Assembly (NCBI GenBank): GCA_031370485.1
Contig: JANMQK010000036.1
Span: 1 to 25,710, forward strand
Reading direction: 5' to 3'
Origin: JANMQK01 sp031370485
GTDB lineage: Bacteria; Acidobacteriota; Polarisedimenticolia; Gp22-AA2
DNA length: 25,710 nt
Shown: positions 15,972 to 24,072 of the stretch, in pieces
How positions within the stretch are numbered: position 1 is the first letter of the stretch
Layout of the letters: every line of letters begins with the position of its first letter
Notes under the pieces: model-generated
Told to the model about the DNA's origin: nothing
The model's database searches: none
Seen by the model: only the letters and a program-made list of their open reading frames with translations
Position numbers and translations under genes: made by a program

Positions 15972-16958
15972 ATGGAGATGCGACGGCTCGGGAAAAACGG
16001 ACCGATGGTGTCGGCCCTCGGGCTCGGGTGCATGGGGATGTCCGAGTTCTACGGACCGGCGGACGAATCCGAATCACTCGCCACGATCGGACGGGCGCTC
16101 GACCTGGGGGTGAATTTCCTCGACACGGCCGACATCTACGGCATGGGGAGAAACGAGGACCTCGTCGGTCGGGCCATCCGCGGGCGGCGGAGCGCGGTCG
16201 TCCTGGCCACGAAATTCGGGAACGTCCGCGACCCCGACGGGATTTTCACGGGGGTGAACGGCCGGCCCGAGTTTGTCCGCAAGTCGTGCGACGCGAGCCT
16301 CAGGCGGCTCAAGGTCGAGATGATCGATCTCTACTACCAGCATCGCGTCGACCCGAAGACCCCGATCGAGGAGACCGTCGGGGCGATGTCCCGCCTGGTG
16401 GAGGAGGGAAAGGTGCGATTCCTTGGACTCTCGGAGGCCGCTCCGGCCACCCTCCGCCGGGCTCACGCGACCCATCCGATCGCCGCCCTGCAGACGGAGT
16501 ATTCGCTCTGGTCGCGCGACGTCGAGGCCGAGATCCTCCCCGCGTGCCGCAGCCTGGAGGTCGCTTTCGTGCCCTACAGCCCGCTGGGGCGGGGGTTCCT
16601 GACCGGGCGAATCACGAGCGCGGAGGATTTCGACGCCGCCGACTCGAGGCGGCGCTCGCCCCGGTTCCTGGGGGAGAATTTCCGGCGCAACCAGGAGGTC
16701 GCGCGGCGCGTGAAACAGGCCGCGGCGAAGAAAGAGTGCACGCCGGCCCAGATCGCCCTCGCCTGGCTGCTCGCCCAGGGGGATGATATCGTGCCGATCC
16801 CCGGGACCAAGCGCCGTTCCTACCTGGAGGAGAATCTCGGCGGGCTCGCAGTCAACCTCACCGCCGCCGAGGCCGCCGGGCTCTCCGAGGCGATCCCCGC
16901 CGATCTCGTGCAGGGCACCCGGTATCCCGAACCCTTTATGAAGAGGTTGAACCTCTGA
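15972..16958 (+). CDS. aldo/keto reductase
   Basis: This 328-residue TIM-barrel NADPH-dependent oxidoreductase is of the AKR superfamily, closest to the AKR13/YajO-like group. The catalytic tetrad is visible as D51 and Y56 (DTADIYG), K81 (LATKFG) and H124 (DLYYQHRVD). The cofactor region near the C terminus contains VPIPGTKRRSYLEENLGG. The physiological substrate (an aldehyde or ketone) is unknown. GAGAGGA precedes the ATG at 15972. An ATG at 15978 is a less likely alternative. The stop TGA shares a base with the ATG of the downstream selenoprotein gene (TGATG), so both are made from one mRNA with coupled translation. Confidence 0.93.
   Translation: MEMRRLGKNGPMVSALGLGCMGMSEFYGPADESESLATIGRALDLGVNFLDTADIYGMGRNEDLVGRAIRGRRSAVVLATKFGNVRDPDGIFTGVNGRPEFVRKSCDASLRRLKVEMIDLYYQHRVDPKTPIEETVGAMSRLVEEGKVRFLGLSEAAPATLRRAHATHPIAALQTEYSLWSRDVEAEILPACRSLEVAFVPYSPLGRGFLTGRITSAEDFDAADSRRRSPRFLGENFRRNQEVARRVKQAAAKKECTPAQIALAWLLAQGDDIVPIPGTKRRSYLEENLGGLAVNLTAAEAAGLSEAIPADLVQGTRYPEPFMKRLNL
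16942..16956 (+). repeat. inverted repeat covering the ribosome binding region of the selenoprotein gene
   Basis: AGAGGTT (16942-16948) and AACCTCT (16950-16956) are exact inverted repeats around one base. As RNA this gives a 5-bp stem with loop UUGAA. It would hide the GAGG just before the ATG at 16958 until a ribosome finishing the upstream reductase gene melts it. Confidence 0.45.
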
Positions 16959-17800
16959 TGAAACGTCGCTGGAACATCCAGATCTGGCTTGGATTCCTGA
17001 TCGTCCTCGCCGCTCCCGTCACCTACGTGGCCATCTTCATCCGCTATCCGGTCACGCGCGATTTTCCATGGGCCACGCTTCTCATTTTCGCCCTCGGTCT
17101 CGCCCTGATCGCCCGTGGACTGGTCCGCGCCCGGCGCGAGCCGGCGCTCTACCGCGGCAGGATTGCGGCCCCGGTCATCATGACCCTCGGGATCGCCATC
17201 CTGGCGTTTTTCTCTTACAACATATTCATCGTCACCCGGCAGCTACCTGCCTCCAAGGGCGCGCCGCAGGTGGGCCAGAAGGCCCCCGACTTCACGCTGC
17301 CCGACAAGGACGGCAACCAGGTCAGTCTTTCGAGCCTGCTGGGGTCCGGCACGAACAGCGCGCTGCTCATCTTCTACCGCGGCTACTGGTGACCGCTCTG
17401 CAACTCCGAGTTACGGAGTTTCCAGGAGCGCCTCGGTGATTTCGACAGTCGCCACGTGCGCATCATCGCCATCAGCGTCGATCCGCCAGAGACCAACCGC
17501 GAGCTTTGCCGCGCGCAAGGTTACACGTTCCCGTTTCTCTCCGACACGAACGCCGCGGTGATCCGCCGGTACGGCCTGGCGCATGAGAATGCCGGCCCCG
17601 GCGGCAGTGTCATCTCGCGCCCCGCCGAGTTCCTGCTCGACGCGACCGGCACGGTCCGCTGGGTGAACCTCACGGATTCCTTTACGGTGCGCGCCCGCCC
17701 GGAGGACGTATTGAAGCTCGTGGATACTCTGAAGCTCGCCACGCCCCCGGCAAACCCGGGCGCCCCTACCGGCGCCGTCGCGGTTCCGCCCGGTTCCTGA
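16958..17800 (+). CDS. membrane-anchored redoxin/peroxiredoxin-like selenoprotein (UGA = selenocysteine 145)
   Basis: Read through the UGA at 17390-17392, this is a 280-residue protein. It has three membrane helices (about 10-29, 38-56, 70-93) and an AhpC/TSA-Redoxin domain (about 103-265). The domain begins VGQKAPDFTLPDKDGNQVSL. The active site reads LIFYRGYW-U145-PLC148, where relatives have a peroxidatic cysteine (FYRGYWCPYC), so the motif is UxxC. Homology continues after the UGA in the same frame (VRIIAISVDPPE, then FPFLSDTNAAVIRRYGLA) to TGA 17798-17800. Basic residues flank the helices on the inside, so the redoxin domain should face the periplasm. The likely role is thiol-peroxidase or disulfide/peroxide chemistry at the membrane. 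Read as a normal stop, the gene would give a 144-residue fragment without its active site. Its end overlaps the convergent NYN gene by 35 nt. Confidence 0.88.
17390..17392 (+). other. in-frame UGA selenocysteine codon
   Basis: TGA replaces the codon of the conserved peroxidatic cysteine of the redoxin, with TGG (Trp) before and CCG CTC TGC (Pro-Leu-Cys) after. Coding character and family similarity continue in the same frame on both sides. Confidence 0.87.
17394..17430 (+). promoter_or_regulatory. bacterial SECIS element
   Basis: Starting one base after the UGA, the mRNA folds into a long hairpin. CGCUC (17394-17398) pairs with GAGCG (17426-17430). UG (17399-17400) pairs with CA (17423-17424), with G17425 bulged. 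C17401 faces U17421-C17422. AACUCCG (17402-17408) pairs perfectly with CGGAGUU (17414-17420). The apical loop is AGUUA (17409-17413). That gives 14 base pairs, with the loop starting 17 nt after the UGA and a G within its first two bases, as expected for a SelB-binding bacterial SECIS. The 7-bp upper stem is perfect although it also encodes protein. Confidence 0.82.
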
Positions 17801-18497
17801 GCCGGAGCTCCTGGCGGAGGCGCCCCTTCTCCTTCTTGAGCCGGAGCCGCTCGCTTGCCACCTCCGCCGCGGCGCGCCCCGGATCGACCGGGCCCGAGGC
17901 CGGGGCGGTCCGCTTTCCCATCCGGCTCGCAGTTGCCGATCCGCCGGCGGAACCCGGCGTGCCGGCCTGGGACCGGCGGACGGGGCCGGGCTCCTGCGGC
18001 TCCGAGACCGTCATGGCGGCCAGCGCTTCCAACTCGTTTTCCACCTCCGTAAAGTCCCCCACGATCCGCTTTTCGGACCGACCGGCCGCCCTTTCGATGT
18101 GCTTCGCCCAGAAAACCTCCACCTCAAGGCGATGCACACCCTTCGGCAACGCCGCGGCCAGCGTCTTCACGTCGTCCGTCACCACCACAACGTTTTCGCC
18201 CTGCTCGAGGCGCGTTCTGGCTTCATGAATGATCCGATCGTCAGCCTCTCCGTCGCTGCGCCGGGCGTACACGGCCTCGAAAAAGGGTTCCTGGATGACA
18301 TCGGGATTCCGTTCCAGGTCGAGGCCATCGAAGACGACCAGGACCTTCTCGCTCCTGGTACGCGCGAACCGCCGCAGCCTGTCGACCAGGCCCCGGCGCG
18401 CCTCATCGCGGCGGCCCGACTCCTGCAGTTCCTTCAAGGGGTGAATCTTGAAGATGATGTTGTGGCCATCCATGATCCAGATTCGCGCCGCAGCCAT
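17766..18497 (-). CDS. NYN/PIN-like (YacP-type) RNase domain protein
   Basis: This 243-residue protein starts with the NYN/YacP signature IWIMDGHNIIFKIHPLKELQ. It continues KVLVVFDGLDLERNP, SDGEADDRIIHEARTRLEQ and NVVVVTDDVKTLAAALP. The acidic residues of these motifs form the metal site of PIN-like endoribonucleases such as Bacillus Rae1 (YacP). The last 100 residues are low-complexity and strongly basic at the end (LRLKKEKGRLRQELRLRNRAEPRRRR region), possibly RNA- or ribosome-binding. The ATG at 18497 is chosen because GGGGAG lies 7 nt upstream and the domain starts at once. The longer frame to 18713 adds a non-conserved, Arg/Pro-rich stretch. The 3' end overlaps the end of the selenoprotein gene on the other strand. 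Confidence 0.85.
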   Translation of the reverse strand: MAAARIWIMDGHNIIFKIHPLKELQESGRRDEARRGLVDRLRRFARTRSEKVLVVFDGLDLERNPDVIQEPFFEAVYARRSDGEADDRIIHEARTRLEQGENVVVVTDDVKTLAAALPKGVHRLEVEVFWAKHIERAAGRSEKRIVGDFTEVENELEALAAMTVSEPQEPGPVRRSQAGTPGSAGGSATASRMGKRTAPASGPVDPGRAAAEVASERLRLKKEKGRLRQELRLRNRAEPRRRR

Positions 18498-18613
18498 CGA
18501 GGCTCCCCGCCCCTTTCCTGAACCCAGGCGCGCAGTGCGACGCGCCTCGCCTGAGTTTACCCGAGTCTGTTGCGACAAATGGAACGGGGGTGACAAAGAA
18601 AACGATGGAGCGA

Positions 18614-18823
18614 TCAGCCCTCGGTCGTCTCGCAGCACGACCGGCCGGAGCGGCAAGCCGCCACCGAGACGGAGCGCTCGTCGGGGCCGATGGGGCGCAT
18701 GGTGCGGAGACACCAGTACTGCGCGGTCGTGGACTGCTCGGCGGTCTCGAGGGAGTCGTCGGGGGCGGCGTAATAGTAGCGCTTGGTGCGGAGGTGGCGG
18801 CAGAGGTCTTCTGGAACGCTCAT
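18614..18823 (-). CDS. small Cys-rich protein of unknown function at the end of the molybdenum hydroxylase operon
   Basis: The 69-residue product begins MSVPEDLCRHLRTKRYYYAA and ends with a Cys-rich part, QYWCLRTMRPIGPDERSV followed by AACRSGRSCCETTEG. It has five cysteines and a histidine spaced in a way that could bind a metal ion or cluster. It starts 10 nt after the stop of the FAD subunit gene, so it is probably part of the operon. I do not recognise a named family. It might be a metal- or cofactor-handling accessory protein, which is inference from position only. Confidence 0.65.
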   Translation of the reverse strand: MSVPEDLCRHLRTKRYYYAAPDDSLETAEQSTTAQYWCLRTMRPIGPDERSVSVAACRSGRSCCETTEG

Positions 18824-18833
18824 CGGCGGGACC

Positions 18834-19871
<1,038 letters not shown>

Positions 19872-19872
19872 G

Positions 19873-22239
19873 TCACGCCTCCTTCGCCGCCGCCAGCAGG
19901 GCGAGGACGCGGTCGGGGGTTATCGGCAGGTCGCGGACCCGCGCGCCTATCGCATTGCTGACGGCGTTCGCGATCGCCGCCGCCGTCGGCACGACCGGGG
20001 GCTCGCCGAGCCCCTTCACCCCGACGTTGTTCGCCGGGTCGTAGACCTCGACGAGGATCGGGACGATCTCCGGGATCTCCAGGGTCCCGGCGATCTTGTA
20101 GTCCTCCATATTGGTGTTCATCACGATCCCGGTCGGCGCGTCGATGAACCGCTGCTCGAGGAGCGCGTAGGACAGCCCCATGATCACGCCGCCGTTGATC
20201 TGGCTCTCGGCGGTGAGACGGTTGATGGTGCGGCCGCAGTCATGCGCCGCGACGATCTTCAGGACCCGCACCTTCCCCGTCGCCGTGTCCACCTCGACCT
20301 CGGCGAACTGCGCGCCGAACATCTCGATGCCGCGGCCTTCGTAGTTCTTGACGCGCGAGGCCTGCGACGAGATGACCGTGCTCTTCAGCCTCTCGGCCGC
20401 CTGCGCGAAGGTGATCGACCGCCCCTTGCCGCCGGCGGCCTGACCGCCTCCCGCCGCGGCCCGGACGACGACCCGGCCGTCGCGCATCTCGAGATTCTCC
20501 GGCTTGGCACCGAGCGAAGGCGCGACCGTTTTCAGCAGCTTCTCCCTGGCGCCTTCCGCCGCCGAGCGGATCGCGGGGAGGATCGAGGTCAGGGTCACGC
20601 TGCCTCCGCTGGCAGGCGAGTACATCCCGCTTTTGGTGTCCCCCAGGAACACCTGGATCTTCTCGTGGGGCAGGCCGAGCACCTCGGCCGTGACCATGGC
20701 CATCGCTGTGCGGGTGCCGGTCCCGATGTCCTGCGTGCCGCAGGTGCACTCGACCGAACCATCCGAGTTGATCGTCACCTTGGCGTCGGCCGGCGGACCG
20801 CCGTACATCGGCCACATCGCCGTCCCCATCCCGAGTCCGCGCCGCACCGTCCCCCGGGCGCCCGGCTTCGCCGCCGGCGCCAATGCCGACCCCTCGCCGG
20901 GCGGGCGCCGCCGCTCCCAGCCGATCTCCTTCGCGGCGACGTCGTACTGGGCCAGGAGTGCCTTGACCGGCCTGTCGTTGTAGTTCCGCCGACGCAGGTC
21001 GAGAGGGTCGATGCCAAGGCGGTCCGCCAGCTCGTCGAGCGCCGATTCGAGCGCGAACGACCCCTGTGGGAATCCGGGCGCGCGGAAGGGCGCCGCGGGT
21101 CCCGCGTTGATGTGGACGTCCTCTTCCTCGACCTTCACGTTCTGGCAGGCGTAGATCCGGGCGGCCGGACCGCCGACACCCGCCCCGGTCGCGATCCCGG
21201 CGGTGCCATAAGAGCGCAGGTGGATCGCCGTGAGCGTCCCGTCCCGCTTCGCGCCGATCCTGAGCGCCTGCACCGACGACGGCCGGTTGCCGGTCGCAAG
21301 GTTCTCCTCGCGTCGGTCGAGCATCAGCTTCACCGGGGCCTGGGCCTTCTTCGCCAGCATCGCCGCGACGACACCGGTCGTGCCGGCGCCGAACTTGGCC
21401 CCGAAGCCGCCGCCGAGGTACTCGCTCACGACGCGCACGTTGGCGACCGGAATTCCGAAAAACTTGGCTAGATCCTCGCGGAAGCCGAACACCCCCTGTG
21501 TCGAGGCCCAGACGGCCAGCTTCGCTCCCTCCCAGCGCGCCACCGCCCCGTGCGTCTCGAGGGCGTTGTGCAGCGCGACCGGTGTCGTAAAGGTCCCCTC
21601 GACCGTGACTGACGCGTCGCGGAACCCCGCCGCAATGTCGCCCCGCTCGCGCACCGACGCAGGCCTCACGTTACCGTCGGGGAAGACCTTGGGTGAACCG
21701 GGACGGCGCGCCTCTTCCAGGTCGGCGACGTGCGGCAGCACCTCGTAGCGGACCGCGATCAGTTCGAGCGCGTCCCCGGCGATCTCGGGGGTCAAAGCCG
21801 CGACCGCGGCGACCTCCTCCCCGGCGTAGAGCAACTGCCGCATCCCGGCGGGCTTTCCTTCCGCGCCCCCCTTCTCTCCGATGGGATTCCCGGCCTCGTC
21901 CGTCTCGCCGATCGCGGCGAAGACGTCCGGCTTCTCGAAGGTCAGCACGGCCTTCACACCTGTGAGACGCGCCGCCTTCGCGGTGTCGATCGACACGATG
22001 CGCGCATGCGGGTGGGGGCATCGCAGGATGCGGCCGTGGAGCATGCCGGGAAGATTGATGTCGTAGGTGTAGCGCGCCTTCCCCGTGACCTTCGCCGCGC
22101 CGTCGAGCCGCGGCACGCTCGTGCCCACGACCGAAAGCTTCGCGTCGGCGTCCCAGATCGCCGGCTCGGTGTCCGGGACATCGACCTCGACGGTAGTCAG
22201 CGAGCCGTCGTGCCCGATGCGAATCGTCCTTGAAGCCAT
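19873..22239 (-). CDS. xanthine dehydrogenase family molybdopterin-binding subunit (PaoC/YagR-like)
   Basis: This is the catalytic subunit, which hydroxylates aldehydes or N-heterocycles at a molybdenum-cytosine-dinucleotide centre. The 788-residue chain has the small N-terminal a/b hammerhead domain (DGAAKVTGKARYTYDINLPG). The cofactor motif GGGFGAKFG is at about 272-280, and RAPGFPQGSFALESALDELA follows. The catalytic glutamate is E746 in GLGEPPVVP near the C terminus, the usual place for this family. It has no signal peptide of its own and probably crosses the membrane together with the Tat-targeted small subunit. The ATG overlaps the TAA of the small-subunit gene by one base. The substrate cannot be determined from the sequence. 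Confidence 0.94.
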   Translation of the reverse strand: MASRTIRIGHDGSLTTVEVDVPDTEPAIWDADAKLSVVGTSVPRLDGAAKVTGKARYTYDINLPGMLHGRILRCPHPHARIVSIDTAKAARLTGVKAVLTFEKPDVFAAIGETDEAGNPIGEKGGAEGKPAGMRQLLYAGEEVAAVAALTPEIAGDALELIAVRYEVLPHVADLEEARRPGSPKVFPDGNVRPASVRERGDIAAGFRDASVTVEGTFTTPVALHNALETHGAVARWEGAKLAVWASTQGVFGFREDLAKFFGIPVANVRVVSEYLGGGFGAKFGAGTTGVVAAMLAKKAQAPVKLMLDRREENLATGNRPSSVQALRIGAKRDGTLTAIHLRSYGTAGIATGAGVGGPAARIYACQNVKVEEEDVHINAGPAAPFRAPGFPQGSFALESALDELADRLGIDPLDLRRRNYNDRPVKALLAQYDVAAKEIGWERRRPPGEGSALAPAAKPGARGTVRRGLGMGTAMWPMYGGPPADAKVTINSDGSVECTCGTQDIGTGTRTAMAMVTAEVLGLPHEKIQVFLGDTKSGMYSPASGGSVTLTSILPAIRSAAEGAREKLLKTVAPSLGAKPENLEMRDGRVVVRAAAGGGQAAGGKGRSITFAQAAERLKSTVISSQASRVKNYEGRGIEMFGAQFAEVEVDTATGKVRVLKIVAAHDCGRTINRLTAESQINGGVIMGLSYALLEQRFIDAPTGIVMNTNMEDYKIAGTLEIPEIVPILVEVYDPANNVGVKGLGEPPVVPTAAAIANAVSNAIGARVRDLPITPDRVLALLAAAKEA

Positions 22240-22868
22240 TACGCCTTCCCCAGGCGGCCGGCCGCGGCCAGGACCGCGGCGAAGATGTTGGGGTAGGCCC
22301 CGCAGCGGCAGACATGTCCCGCCAGAGCCTCGCGGACTTCGTCCATTGTCGGCCGCGGGTTCTCATCGAGGAGACCCTTCGATGCGACCACGAACCCGGG
22401 TGTGCAGAAGCCGCACTGCAAGGCGTCTTTCTCGACGAACGCCTGCTGCACCGGGTGCAGTCCGCCCTTGGGCGCTATCCCCTCGATCGTCGTGATCGCC
22501 CGCCCGCGCGCGTCGACCGCCAGCATCATGCAGGAGTAGACCGGCTTGCCATCGAGAAGCACCGTGCAGCCGCCGCATTCGCCCCGATCGCAGATTTTCT
22601 TCGAACCGGTGAGATCGAGCCGGTCGCGCAGGGCGTCGAGGAGGGTGACGCGGGGCTCGACGCGGACAGTGCGGGTCCGACCGTTGATCTTGAGAGGGAC
22701 CGCGACCGGCCCGGGACCAAGCGCCTGCTGCGCCGCGGCGGCGGGCTTCGACGTCTTCGCGGGAGGCGTGGCGGCGATGAGCCCGGCGCCCAGGGCGCCT
22801 CCGCCCATCCCGAGCCCCTTGAGAAAATCCCGCCGGGTGACGCCCGCCCTACGCTTCCGCCTGGCCAT
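22239..22868 (-). CDS. Tat-targeted (2Fe-2S) subunit of the molybdenum hydroxylase (PaoA/YagT-like)
   Basis: The 209-residue protein carries two [2Fe-2S] clusters. Its N terminus is a twin-arginine signal: basic MARRKRRAGV, then TRRDFLKGLGMGG and a hydrophobic, Ala/Gly-rich segment to about residue 33. The plant-type ferredoxin domain (about 55-130) has cysteines in ICDRGECGGCTVLLDGKPVYSC. The four-helix second domain has LQCGFCTPGF and HVCRCGAYPN. In E. coli PaoABC the small subunit's Tat signal exports the complete enzyme to the periplasm, and the same is expected here. The gene lies 51 nt after the MocA-like gene. Confidence 0.94.
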   Translation of the reverse strand: MARRKRRAGVTRRDFLKGLGMGGGALGAGLIAATPPAKTSKPAAAAQQALGPGPVAVPLKINGRTRTVRVEPRVTLLDALRDRLDLTGSKKICDRGECGGCTVLLDGKPVYSCMMLAVDARGRAITTIEGIAPKGGLHPVQQAFVEKDALQCGFCTPGFVVASKGLLDENPRPTMDEVREALAGHVCRCGAYPNIFAAVLAAAGRLGKA

Positions 22869-22919
22869 GTCCCCCTCGCGCTTCGCTCGAAAAGAGCCTG
22901 TCCCGCGGCGTGCCGCCGT

Positions 22920-23573
22920 TCAGAGCTCCGGGGCCGCTCTCGTCCCGCGCCGCAGATCATGCGACGAAATGTCGATCGGCTCGTTCAGGTTCACGAGAAT
23001 CGCGTCACTTTGCCACGCCACCGCGCGGACCCTCTCGGGCCGGCGCCGCACGACAGACTTCAGCCCCTGTCCTGCCTCGCTGATCCCCATCAACTCGCCC
23101 ATCAGCGATCCGTCGAACAGCGGCGGGTGGCCGAAGCGGCCTTCGAACGTGGGCAGGACGATCGTCTTCCGCCCGGCCGCCTCTCCCCTGTCCCACTCCT
23201 CCTCGGCCGCTGTCAGCAACACGTCGATCAGCCGGTAATCGAGCGGCTGATCCACCGCCGCGATCATCACGCCGTCGGGCCGCTCGACGAGGGCCGTCAG
23301 CCCGGCGCGGATCGACGACACCTTCCCTTCGAGGAACTGGGGGTGCCGCACCGCGCGCGCCTTCCAGGCCGGCCGCATGGGGGGCGCCTGGACGAGCGGC
23401 GCCAGCCGGTCGGCGTCGTGGCCGAGGACGACGACGCACTGCGTGAGATGGCTGCGCTGGATCTGCTGGATCTGGTAGCTCAGGAGCGGCTGACCTTCCC
23501 AGGTCAGCAGGGCCTTCGGCGTCCCCATGCGCTCCGAGGTGCCGGCGGCCAGGAGGAGGGCGACGACGTCCAT
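22920..23573 (-). CDS. MobA-like NTP transferase, probable molybdenum cofactor cytidylyltransferase (MocA-type)
   Basis: The 217-residue enzyme transfers a nucleotide onto molybdopterin. The nucleotide-binding opening is ALLLAAGTSERMGTPKALLTW. VMIAAVDQPLDY supplies the metal-binding aspartate, and TIVLPTFEGRFGHPPLF is the MocA-type substrate loop. Xanthine-oxidase-family enzymes use the cytosine dinucleotide cofactor, and a MocA-type gene next to a PaoABC-like set fits that need. The family also includes MobA-like proteins with other substrates, so CTP specificity is inferred from context. It starts 7 nt after the ferredoxin stop. Confidence 0.88.
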   Translation of the reverse strand: MDVVALLLAAGTSERMGTPKALLTWEGQPLLSYQIQQIQRSHLTQCVVVLGHDADRLAPLVQAPPMRPAWKARAVRHPQFLEGKVSSIRAGLTALVERPDGVMIAAVDQPLDYRLIDVLLTAAEEEWDRGEAAGRKTIVLPTFEGRFGHPPLFDGSLMGELMGISEAGQGLKSVVRRRPERVRAVAWQSDAILVNLNEPIDISSHDLRRGTRAAPEL

Positions 23574-23580
23574 CCCGGGC

Positions 23581-23997
23581 CTACGGAGCGCCCGTTAAAG
23601 GCGCCGCGGGAGCTTCCTGCGACGGCGTCGCGGGCTCCTCCGGCGGCTTCGGGTTGGCGTCGATCTCGGGTCGATACTGGACGAGGGTCACTTCGCTTGC
23701 GTGGTCCCAAGCCTCGTCGAAGTTGTACATCGTGATCGCCTCCCAGGGACATACCTCGCTGCAGAGGGCGCAGCCGATGCACTTGTCGTACTCGATGATC
23801 GCCAGGTTGTTCGGCTGCTCGGAGGATGTGACGTACCGGATGGCGTCCACGACCTGGTCCTTCACCGTGACCGTCTCGCAGAACGCCACGCACGCGGGCG
23901 AATTCGCGCACCCCGAGCAGCTGCTGTGGTCCACAACCGCGAGCCGCTTGGGGGGCTTCTTGAGGAACTGGTTCTTGTAGTCGGCAGGGGCTGGCAT
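23581..23997 (-). CDS. 4Fe-4S ferredoxin-type protein
   Basis: This 138-residue protein has two cysteine clusters. The first is CSGCANSPACVAFC (about 27-40), with a longer spacing than usual. The second is a standard CIGCALCSEVCPW (about 70-82). It therefore probably binds two [4Fe-4S] clusters. No signal peptide is visible, and the C-terminal 30 residues are Pro/Ala-rich. The ATG at 23997 has GGGAGG 4 nt upstream. An earlier ATG at 24048 would add 17 residues without support. It is the first gene of the run leading to the molybdenum hydroxylase (7-nt gap to the MocA-like gene) and may serve as electron acceptor or partner. Confidence 0.86.
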   Translation of the reverse strand: MPAPADYKNQFLKKPPKRLAVVDHSSCSGCANSPACVAFCETVTVKDQVVDAIRYVTSSEQPNNLAIIEYDKCIGCALCSEVCPWEAITMYNFDEAWDHASEVTLVQYRPEIDANPKPPEEPATPSQEAPAAPLTGAP

Positions 23998-24019
23998 CCG
24001 TCCTCCCGCGAGCCCGGCA

Positions 24020-24048
24020 AGTCTCGCACATCGGCCGGGGTCGGTCAA
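24020..24048 (-). promoter_or_regulatory. candidate promoter of the molybdenum hydroxylase operon
   Basis: On the minus strand TTGACC (24048-24043), a 17-nt spacer and GAGACT (24025-24020) lie 22 nt before the ATG of the ferredoxin gene. The -35 box is good and the -10 box weak. Without it the operon would depend on read-through from citrate synthase, 75 nt upstream. Confidence 0.3.
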
Positions 24049-24072
24049 GTGGCGGCGCGCGCCGCGCCCGGG

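Noticed and set aside
17393..17800. Reading the part after the UGA as a separate gene starting near 17456, and the upstream part as a 144-residue pseudogene.
   Set aside because: The two parts are in the same frame and make one continuous redoxin domain. The UGA is exactly at the catalytic Cys position, and a SECIS-like hairpin follows. A chance nonsense mutation would not produce that combination.
18498..18713. A longer NYN protein beginning at 18713.
   Set aside because: The added residues are not conserved-looking, while the ATG at 18497 has a ribosome binding site and starts directly with the domain.
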